Below are positions 24,601 to 36,600 of a stretch of 64,000 nucleotides of DNA, piece by piece. Position numbers and translations under genes: made by a program. Under the pieces are notes generated by a model. It searched no databases. It saw only the letters and a program-made list of their open reading frames with translations, and had not been told where the DNA came from. The number at the start of each line of letters is the position of its first letter. Within the stretch, counting starts at the first letter, position 1. Origin of the DNA: Anisus vortex (taxonomy: Eukaryota; Mollusca; Gastropoda; Planorbidae). Location of the stretch: NCBI GenBank assembly GCA_949126835.1, contig OX421500.1:19319167-19383166 (forward strand), read 5' to 3'.

Positions 24601-27600
24601 GAGGTTACAACTTTCCGTTGTTTATCCTTTCACGGGGTCAGGAAAGCCATGTAGTTTGACATGCTTGTTTGTACGATAATCAACCGTTTTCGCATCATTG
24701 TTGCAGTTTATTACACAATAGCCTTTGTACCTTTTGCAAGAAACATTTGCTATGGGTGTTCGAACTTGTAGATTTGATTAAAAAGGACATTGTAAATAAG
24801 CATAAATATATAGCGTAACCAGGTCCGCTGAGTCTAAACAGTATGGCGTCGGTATTACTTCCGTAATGCGATTGCGCATTCTCTTTTATATTTATTATGT
24901 GGTGTGTTCTATTTTCAAACACAATAGACTTTTTTACCATTTACTCAATATAATTTGATTCGTATTAGAATGATTTATAATAAGGATTTTTTAAATATAT
25001 TTCCCTTTAGGCCACTTAATGACTTAGAATATATGGCAATCGAAGAATATTTACTTGCACCCCTTGATAAACAGGTAATAAACTGTTTTATATTATATTA
25101 TAACTAAAAATATTTTCTAAAAATTGAAAACAAAATAATAAATGGATCTAGATCTAGTAAATCTTATTTCATTCCTCCTTTTATTTTTCTAATTAGAAAA
25201 TTTTAATGGAATTATTATTTGTTGACGCATATCATTTTATTCCATAATATAGAAATAAAGATGCAATCAGAAGATGTAGCAGTCTCAATTCGCTAACTCA
25301 ATGTATTCTTACTTATGTTTCATTCACACCTTTGTTATATTATCTTTATATGTCACAGACATTCCTACTATACAGAAAAGATTATTGCGTCCTACACTTA
25401 TTCGTGGTTTGAGTCTTATCCATGGATCTATAAAAAGAATAGATAGCGCCTCTATATTAAATGTGTATGCGCAAATTGAAGCCAAAACGAAAAGTGGGAA
25501 AGGGGAATTCACTTATCTACATAAGCAAGTTACAGGAATAAATCACTTATGAATAAAACAAATCAAGACGATAAAAAGGAAGTCTAAGTCACTTGAAATG
25601 TATTTACAGGTCAGTGTTTAGGCAATATAATTACATTGATAAGTGAAAGTCCCGTGAAAGCCTATTTATTTTTTCTTCAAGAATGTTACATCCGTGCCTA
25701 ATCCATTCTTTTTATAGATCAGTGGTCATATCTTATGTGTTAAAGATACTCCTTCTATACAGAAGAATGTGGCGTTCTACACATGTCCGGGGTTTGGGTA
25801 TTATTTTATATTTTACGGACGCATCTTGTTTATTTAAAACATCGAAGTACCAGAAAAAAAACAACAACAACATATGCAATCTCTAAATATAAAAAGCTAA
25901 AGTATATTTAACCAATGAAAAAGGTTTATTTTTAAGTCACATGATCATATTGCCTCATATTTTACGTTTGCAATTTGACTTATCACATGTGTCCTCGCTA
26001 GCTTAGTGGTTAAAGTATCGGACTGCCTTGCGGTCGAACAGCCTACGATTCTCCAGTTGATCTATACCTTTAAAAAAAAATAAATAATAGTATTTAAATT
26101 AATATTACTTTTTAAAAAAAGATTGTAAGTACACGGGCAAAACTGGGCTTTTTTTTTAAATAAAAAGACTTGCCTACCGGTATTTTGTAACCCTTCACAA
26201 TATTTAATTTCAATTACTAAAAAACTAATCCGTTTATTAATGATTAGATCTATAGCTTTCTGTTCATTGTAGTTTATTTTATTTTTTTATTTGTAGCTTA
26301 TACAGGCGCATTTCATTTTCTCTCGGGCAACGCCTGGGAATTCAGCTTGTTGTTTATATTTACAACTTTAACAAAATAGATTTTTTTTCATTAAGTAGCC
26401 TACTTAAACATTTCTTCCTATCTTTGTGACAAACTGGACTGTGGTCAGTAGGTCTGACAGAAGCCCGTGACAACGTCCGTTTTAAGGGGGTTTGTCTCCT
26501 AAACCTTTCAATTTACTTTTTTAAATTTTGCAAGCCTTTCCCCTTTCCGCCACGTCACACACCAGATGGTAAGCGCATCACAGATTGTTAAATGCTGCTT
26601 TTAATGATATTAATATTGTTTACAAGAAGGTTCGGCAACCTATGGCACGCGTGATTTCATTGGCACGCGGAAGACGTTATAAAATAAAACAATCCAAATC
26701 TCTTCTCCAAGAAGAGAGCAGGATGACTTTTAAGATTTTTGGCACTCAGAATGAATTACAAATCCTGCTTTATAGTTGGGCACAGTGTTATCAAAAGGTT
26801 GCCGTGACCTAGTGTAGAACACAGTAAATGTCGACATAATTTCTCGGTGTTTTCAACACCCACCCTCCTCTCTTTGTTAAGATCAAACACATTCTAGAAG
26901 AAAGCTACAATGCTACATTATGTGTGGAAAAAGAAAAAGACTGTATTACCTTTACACTCATTCCAGTGGGAACTGGTTTACTCGGCGATATTAATAAAAG
27001 GTAATCATACTTTTTAAAATAGTTCATAATGTTATGTTTTTCATTAAATGTTGTGTGTGTGTTTAAAGAAAAAAGATTGTAATAAATGGTTGCTATGGGT
27101 TACAGGAGAATATGGCTGTTTGGGATGTATAACGTCCCGTATTACATAAGTCATCCAACGGATTTTGGCATTCTGTGTAATCTGGACGGCTCAGATCCAA
27201 GTAAGTGGAGCATTGAACAAGTTTGGTACGCTGGAGAGATTTACAACAGTGTTGATGAACTGATTACAGGATACAATGCCAACAAGTAAATACACAATTT
27301 TTGTAACATTCAACTTTGTTAAATAGTATAGTTATCAAGGGGTGAAATCAAATGTTTACATTGTCATTATTTCGTGGTTATTGAAAAAAATCAACATGTA
27401 AACGATTTATTTTGTTTTAGATAAGGTCTTAAGTTATTGTTACTATATCAATTCTAAATACATCTTCTCTTGTTTTTCCATTCATAGCTTATAAAAATTT
27501 GTTTTCATTACATTATGACGTATTTATTAAACACATGATGTATTATCAGAATCCACAAAATAAAATTGGAAAAACCCGTAGAAAAAACAACGCTGTTCTC

Positions 27601-30600
27601 GACTCTCTATCAACGAAGTGATCCTGTTCCTGAAAATCCCCAGAGGCCGCCACTGCAGATTGAGCCTGATGGTAAAAGATATTCACTAAAGGACAGGCGG
27701 GTAATTTCTTAAACTTTATGTTCTTGTTGCTTAGGCAATTTTTTCATGGGCCTAGAGCGCATTGGGGTCCAAGGGATTAGAAAGGAAGGATTAGCTATAC
27801 CCTTTGACGCAATCTGATGATAAAAAGTCGCTGGCCTGCGGAATCTTTTTCTGTTACACGGCACGCCACGCCTTCTGCGTGACGTGGGGTGGCTGGAACT
27901 CGTACAGAGTTATGCTTAAACCTAAGCGTTACGCCCTGGACACAAGAACTTCGGCTCGTCCCGGTTTCTTAGAGACTTTTTAATTCGATGATAAAAAGTA
28001 CATCTGTACCCATGGGCTTCAAAGTTGGCAAAGTGTGGAAACCACCAATACGCTCCTATTAAGATTACACAGCTGAGCTAACGCACGAGGAAAGCCCCTG
28101 TTGCACTTACAAGAACTATTGCACTGCCAAGAGGCATCGAGGCCTGGTGGGGAGAAAGCAATGTACGCAATAGCCCGCCTTTACCACGCTCTCCTGCCTG
28201 GATGTCCGCGTTGAAATACGGGACTTTGTGCTACCGGGTGACAGTGCAGGTGTACGAGTAGGCCACTACGTTAATAATCCAAGGGGAATTCTGCAGGTGG
28301 GTATATAGGGTAGTGCATCAATCTTATAGGTTTACAGACGTTCCTTCTAGATAGAAGATTATTACGTCCACTAGGCCCAAAACTCCTGCAGGGCGACAGG
28401 GATCCGTCGGTGGCAGGGCTAGAACCCGCGACCTGTAAGTTTTTTTTTTCTGGTTGACAGTCCGGTGAACTAACCGCTGGACCAGCCGGCTTCATGTACT
28501 GCTGAGACCGTACCATATGTCACGGTGGGGAAGCTAGTCTCGAACAAGTTCTTATTGTGCCTCGATACACTCCTTTACATAGTTACTCCCTGGACGTAAG
28601 AGCCAAATGGCTAGCCCGATATTTTTTTTATGATACAGATCGGTGAATAATTAGTCAATTGACAACTGTATTCGATTTAAATGGATTGAATAGTCGGTTA
28701 ACTTTTGAGCATGCACGGAATATTAAATATAAAAAGAACTTTGCAACTATAATAGTTAAAACCATTTCAATAGTTTTATCTCTATGAACAGAACCCTCAA
28801 TTTTTTTAGGTTAAATACTTGGACTGGACATTCAATTTCCGAATGTCAGCTTTAACCGGACCAACCATTTACGACGTACGATTTAAAGGGGAAAGAATCG
28901 CTTACGAGCTCGGCCTGGCCGAACTGTCTGTGTTTTATTCTGGTGCAGTCCCTTTGTCGGTAGGTATGCATTTACTGCTTGTAACGTAATTCACTAGCAG
29001 CACACTATATTAGCCCAATGTTGGCCCAATAATCTGCCAATATTTATATTTTTATCTAATTATGTACTAATAGGGTTTTGTAAGGATTAGAGCTGGATAA
29101 ACAGCTATTTCATTGTCTTTTTTAGTTATATATTTGCTAAAATTATGTTATATTTGAGTAAATGCAAAGATAAACCATTTCTTTTAAAAAGAAAAGCTTA
29201 GGAAGAAATATAGATCTTATGGATGGTAATATTTTATAATGTCTATGTTGTAGCAAATCTCTAACTACGTGGACAGTGGATGTCTTCTTGGATCTCACTC
29301 CAAATCTCTGGTACCAGGAGGAGATTGTCCAGAATTCTCTACTTTGGTCAATCAGGTATTTCATAACGTTTTTTTAATATATCGGGATATATATATTAAA
29401 ATGATAAAATGTGTTACGACATGAGTTTTTACGGTTAAAATATCTATAAATTAAATGTATCTATAATAATATAGGGTTATTTTTCCGTTTTAGACTTTCT
29501 GGGGTCAATACACTGGCGAGCCTTCAGCCTATGACGCTACTTTCTGTCTGTTTGAACAAAACAATGGTTACCCATTGAGAAGACATTCTTCTTATGAGAA
29601 ATCTGAAGGCTCATTCTATGGTGGCATGCTGGACTCTGTGCTCACACTCAGGTAGGATAGAAAATGTAAAACATTAATTATCTGTATTTACCGAAAAGTT
29701 TGGATATTAGATCAATAACATTTAACATATACTCACACAACATTATAATGAATATTTAAATTAATACACTAAAGTTGATTGATAAATATATTAGTATTTG
29801 TAAACTATTAGGTCCTTCTAATAAATAATTTCTTTATTAAAACACAAATGAATATAATCAAATTGAAGTAAGTAAAGTACCCGTCGGACCGAGCTGATCC
29901 ATAGATCCGATGAAGCAGCGTTCACCAGTTTCTGTGGCCACTGCCAGCACTATGCGCAGCTGCCTTTACTTTACCCCAACTAAGGTCAGGTACCCATCAG
30001 AGCTGGGTAGACTCAGGGACACCCTCCAGACCCGGGAACAAAATCCTAGCCTGCACCAGGATTCGGCTACCGTGCCCCATTATCAAATTGAAGAGTTTGA
30101 TTTAAAAAAAAATATTGCCAAATTGTATTGACATAGTATTAACCCCACATAATGCAATATTCGTGATCTGGCAAACTAGCATTATAAATTACACGTTAAT
30201 TCAAATTCATTTAAAGCTTAAGTTGCAGCTCAATTTTTCTTTACCTGTCCAAATTTCTTTCTTGGTTGAATCTCAATTATAGAATTATAGTCATTTTCCA
30301 GCAAAACTTTGTGATTAATTTAAACAAGTTTAAATATGTTTAACTAGTCGGTACTTCTATATGAGTATTTCTCTTTTTTTTTTGGAGGGGAGCGGGGTGA
30401 GGGGGGCATGCATATAATACAATTTAAACATGAAAGTACAACAAGCAAAGAAACACGTTAAGGAATGCATTTATTTCGAAAATATGATTCGGAAAACCAT
30501 ATTAAGAGTAAAGCTTTGATATTAATTGAAAATATCACAAATAAAACATATCACTTCAAGAACAAGGCATAAAAATAAAGTCTGACATACATCATAACAA

Positions 30601-33600
30601 CAACATTATGTTACACTCAATCGTAATGAAAGTATAAGCACGGCAATATATAATTAAAAAATTTTTTTTTTATAAATAATATACTTGTCACAGGACGAAT
30701 ATAGATGCAAACTTCATAATACTCCAATAGAAACTTCAATAACACAGAAGGCGATCTTCTTAGATTCAGTTCTTTAATCTTCCATAATATAATTCAAGGC
30801 ACATGTTATATCAATCTAAGGTAATAGTGTATGACGCGGACCCCAAATAAAAATAATGTATATGATTCGGAAAACCATATTAAGAGTAAAGCTTTGATAT
30901 TAATTGAAAATATCACAAATAAAACATCACTTCAAGAACAAGGCATAAAAATAAAGTCTGACATACATCATAACAACAACATTATGTTACACTCAATCGT
31001 AATGAAAGTATAAGCACGGCAATATATAATTAAAAATTTTTTTTTGTATAAGTAATATACTTGTCACAGGACGAATATAGATGCAAACTTCATAATACTC
31101 CAATAGAAACTTCAATAACACAGAAGGCGATCTTCTTAGATTCAGTTCTTTAATCTTCCATAATATAATTCAAGGCACATGTTATATCAATCTAAGGTAA
31201 TAGTGTATGACGCGGACCCCAAATAAAAATAATGTTCAAAAAAATTCTAACTGAAATTTTTGGCTTGGAGCTGTTGCTTAGTGGCTAATTTACAAAGAGG
31301 GATAGTTTTCACAATTAATTTTGAAAAAAAAATTATGTTTTTTAAAGAAAAAATTCAAGTTTTTCTACAAAAACTCAAACTACAACCGCCATTTTGTGTA
31401 GATTTCTATTGAAAATGTGATGATATGTAACTGCTGTTACGACAGTGAAGTCTCAATTTCGATCAAAAAATTATTCGAGCTCCAAGCAAATAAAATGTTC
31501 AGTTAGAATTTCTTAGAACCAATATATGATAAAAATGAAAAAAAAAAACAGAAAATGTTTAAAAATACCATATTTTTTTACCGTTAAAATAATAAATAAC
31601 ACAATATTGTATGCCACATGACGACGGCACACAGACGACGGCTCTTGTCTGCCATGAGAGTGATATGCCAGATTGGCAAACCAAGGTTAAAAATAATTTA
31701 TATTTCAAAAATAAAAATACTACAAGGCCATCCCTAGCCTAGAAACTAACCGTTAAAAGAAATAATCCCTGAGACTACTAAACCTTACTGAACCCGACTG
31801 AATCTACTATGAAGCCCTACTAATTCCTACTGAAACTACTGAACCTAAGTACAATTTGTGACTGACTAGCCTTTCGACTTTCCCTCTTGTTGGTAAACAT
31901 ATCGCCATTGTGCTGATACGTACACTCACTATACATGCACGCTTTCATACAAAGGATTACATAATCTCAAAACATAATGCACACTTACACAATTTTCATA
32001 AGTTTTAAAGTATATATCACCACAAAGTACTATATTTTTTTAAAGGGAAAAAATCCTACCTTCACTGTTCCTAAACCCCATGAATTAAATCATATATTAA
32101 TTTTTTATAACAAAGGGCATTTACATTTACTATAAATGAAATCGTGGTCGGTGAAGATTTGTGAAAAGCAAAATGGCCAAAGTGTTATGTGTATTTCCTC
32201 CCCAATGTAATAAAATCGATAGGCAAACATGAGAAATCGAATACTTTTTTAAGACATATGTCATGATTCTATTTAACACAAGACCCAATCTATACGTTTT
32301 ATTTCATTTATATGACAGATCTGCCCTTACGATCAGTAACTACGACTACATCATTGACTTTATCTTCCACCACAATGGTGTAGTTGAGGCAAGACTCATG
32401 AATACAGGTACTATAAATAGATCACCAAAACACTCTCTTAATCCCTTTACTTGTAACTTTGGTATGTTTATAAATGTTAATTTAATTGTATGATTGTGTG
32501 ATATGTCCAGGTTATATCCAGACCAGTTTCTTTACGGACGAGGAAAGACCCTACGGCTTTCAATTAGAAAAGTACATTGCAGGCGGAGTGCATCTACACA
32601 TGGCACATTTTAAAGTGGATTTAGATGTTGGGGGAACAAGAAACCGTTTTGAAACTTTGGACATTGTCAATGATAAAGTTACTTTAAAACAAGTAATATT
32701 TCTCTTGCTAAACAGCTTATTTAACATAGAAATACAGTAAAACAAATGAAACAAACACTATCAGCTTAATTAAAGTAACAATATAATGGTAAACAACCAT
32801 GTAAATTGTCAAATAGATAGTCCATATATATATATATATAATTTAAAGAAAAACATAAAATAACTTTTGCAATATTTCAAAGGATTTACGCCCTAAATTT
32901 ATCTTTTTGCTAAAGACCTCTAATTAAATATATTGTTATACTGGTGGAATGGGGTAACTTTTTAGCACTTTTAAAAACTAAATAATATTTTCACACAATC
33001 CTTAATTGTTTTGATGATGTTAATAGCTCTAACTAAGGGTAACAACTACATACAAAGGAATAAAGAAATAAAAGACAATTATATTGGAGGGTGACAGGTC
33101 AGGGGGATTTAAGGTTTATTTAAGTATTTTGTGGGTAGGTCAAATTTACCCGGACCTTTGGTTACTTTGGTTTAAAAAGATTAATTCAATAAAAAAATTA
33201 TTTTGTTAGAATAAATATATAAAATTATATTACACGCCATGCTACTTTAAATAATAAACTAAATGACACACTGAAATAGTACAATTTAAAATAAACATTT
33301 TTCCTAATTTATTTTTAGATTGTGTGCTTTTTTAGGTGGATTTATGATATCCATTTGTCTTCTGAACCATAATGGACGATGTTTTCACGGGTCATGCTTT
33401 GAAATGTGTAAACTTAATTTGCAAAATAGTCACTAATAACTTTTCGAGACGCAGGAGCTTTTTTTAAAGTGTTTGGCCATATTCTTTTTTTTTTTTCTGA
33501 TTTTGTCCTTGTAGCTTTGAAGAGTGAAGTCCAACCAACCATAATCAGGCCTATTGTTTTTAAACATATAAATACACCTCCCTTGCTTGCCAAAGTAATC

Positions 33601-36600
33601 CTTGACCACTTTTATTTTATTATGTCTGAGTCATGTTTTAGTTTTTCTTCGCAACATGAAGCCGACTGGTCCAGCGGTTAGTTCACCGGACTGTCAACCA
33701 AAAACCAACTGACACGTCGCGGGTTCTATCCCTGCCACCGACATATCCATGTCGCCCTGCAGGAGTTTTGAACCTAGTGGACGTAATAATCTTCTATCTA
33801 GAAGGAACGTCTGTAAACTTATAAGAAATGAGCCAAACTTTCTTGCCCCTGGTTTTGGTTTGTAAGTGCGGGGCATTTTCATATTGAAATAGAGGGGGTC
33901 AAAATAAAGATTTACTGATGCACTTTGATATTAAAGGATAAAATTCTTATAGCATATAAACATATTTTAAATAATTTATTTTACTTATATTTTCATTTAA
34001 TAATTTAAATATAAAAAAAGTAAATTCACGTTATTAAATGGTAGCCTATATTTTAATTTTTTTGGTTTATACTTAATGGTCCGAAGTTACCCCCAAAATA
34101 GGGAGAATTTCGGGGTAACTTTGGCCACCCCCCCCCCCCTTCTATTTTCCTTATTAGGTTAAATAAAAACTTAAAGACTTCGCATAAAGTCTGAACCATT
34201 CCATTTATTAATTTAAAAATGTAAATATTGATACACTTACTGCTAGATTCGATTAGACGATTAATATGTAGACTCGTTATTTTAATGTAGCCTATACAAA
34301 TCTGACATGCAAATGGTGGTCAACTTGAAAGATTCCCATTTAGCAAATAATGGAGCAGTGTAGCAACAAATGATCATTAAATATTTCTTTTACATTTAAG
34401 TTTCAAATTAGAATTTTTGGTCTAGTGGAAAAATGTAAAATACATATTAAAAAAAAACAAAAAAAAAGTTTTTCTTCCTGGTAAAAAAGTTACCCCAATA
34501 GCCTACCATTTGACGGGTAATAAAGATTCTTATAACTTAATCCTTTTATGAGTAAATAAATTGTTAATAAAAATATTATTATAACTTAATCCTTCTATAT
34601 GTAAATATATTGTTCTAATACATATTCTTATAACTGACAACGGTTACCAACTTTGGAGTTGGATTCTTGCCAATAAGTTATTGTTTCACCTAAAGTTTAA
34701 AACAAATCATACAAATGTATTGTTGATATTTCATTCTATTGTAGAATCCCAATGTAACCTATCACCAAACAAAGTTTGTCTCCAACCTGAAGACCACAGA
34801 ATTAAACGCAGTCTATGACTACAATTTCAAATCACCGAAATATCTTATTTTCCATAACAACGACAAAAGGACAAACTTTGGGGGAATAAAAGCTTACAGG
34901 TAAAACATTGTTTTATATAATTATTGTTTGATACTCATAGCGGCAGTGCGTTCGACTGGCGATCCGTCGGTTCTTGGTTCGAATCCTGGTGCAGGCCAAA
35001 CAATGAACAATGTTTTAATTTTTTGCCACATAAGTACATAGGTACAATAAAAGCAGTCAAAAGATAATAATTCATAAATACATAGTACAATTAGTTAATT
35101 AACATACATCAAACGTTAAGTGATAAAATAACTACCAACAGCTACTCTCATACACATTTTTTTTTAATTTTTACTCATACATATAGATCCTCATATTTAA
35201 TATGTTTTTTTTTATATGGAAATAATGTTTTCAACATAGCGTTTTATGAAGAAAAAAAGCAACGTTTTGATTGGTTTTATTTAGTTGTTAACGTTGTTAG
35301 GCAGTTTTGATTAAAATGATTATTAATCATTTGTTAATTGCTTACTTTCAATTTAATTGATTGAAATGCGTGGTATGCCAGGTTTCGAAAGTTTTAGCAT
35401 GTTAACACATTTAGAATATATTTTAGAAATGTACGATTATTCGACATTTTATATCGATGTTTCCGAAATGCGCGAAATTACCACACGAAAATGAAAGTCT
35501 ACATAAGTCTACATAAAAGTGGCTGGGCATTGTGCTGGCCACACTTTCCGCTTGTATGCAATAGCTAGAGCAACTGGTGAACGCTGCTTCAGCGGCCCTA
35601 TGATCAATTGGGTCCGAAGGGTACTTTACTATATTATGATATAAACCAGTGTATAGAATAGGGGTCAGCATTTAACTACAAGAAATTGAGTGCTAAAGCA
35701 TGATTCTTAGGTTTTTTTTCACACTGAATGGAACATTAACATAAAAAAATTATAGCCTAGTACAGGGGTAGGCATTATTTGATTAAATTGTGCCAAAGTA
35801 GGACTTCTAATTCATTTCATGTGCCAAAAGCCAAAAAATCATCCTGCTCTAGCACCCAAGTCCTTTTAGAAGAAACTTCAATCCGCTTTTTGGATGTCTT
35901 CCGAGTGCCATTGAAAATCGCCCGGCTTGCCAAGTCTGGCACGCGTGCCGTAGGTTGCCGACACCTGGCCTAGTATATGCAATTAAAATTTAGTTCATGT
36001 CGAAGTTAACGTACACAAAAGGGTCAACTTAGCTCTATATTGTGAAAATGTATAAAAATTTTATTAATGTTTTCTATAACTAATTGTCTCGAAAATAATC
36101 TGTTTTGGCATCAATTAATTTATCTTTTTTATTTACTAACCTGAATGATTGCAACATATATCTCATTGTAGAGTGCAAATGAACGGCATGGCCCATAACA
36201 TTCTCCCTAAGGGAATCGGCAATGAGAAAACTATCCCTTGGACCAGACATCAGATGGTGGTCACCAAACACAAGGACAGTGAGCAGTGGTCAAGCTCTAA
36301 TTACGGAATGTTCGATGGCTTAAACCCAGTGGTCAACTTTGAGAATTATTATGCTGACAATGAAAGCATTGTGGATGAGGTACTGAGTGGGTCGATGGGA
36401 CATCGGGTGGTCGTGTTGGCAGAGCTTTCGCCTGGTTTACCAAAGGTCCTGTGTTCGAATCCTAGTGAAGGCTAGGATTTTTTTGGGCGGGTCTGAAGGG
36501 TGTCTATGAGTTTACCTAGCTCTGATGGATATCAGACTTAAGTTGGGATAAAGTAAAGGTTGTTGGGCTTTGTACTGGCTACCCAATCTCTTAGTATTCT

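Noticed and set aside
25995..26060. Candidate functional tRNA gene
   Set aside because: The A-box region is good but the B box is decayed and the arms do not pair convincingly; it fits a SINE head fragment better.
27086..27105. Upstream ATGs in front of exon 7 (and at 50946) as an alternative start of an amine oxidase fragment
   Set aside because: These bases precede a conserved acceptor (GGTTACAG) used in phase by both genes; reading through them is incidental.
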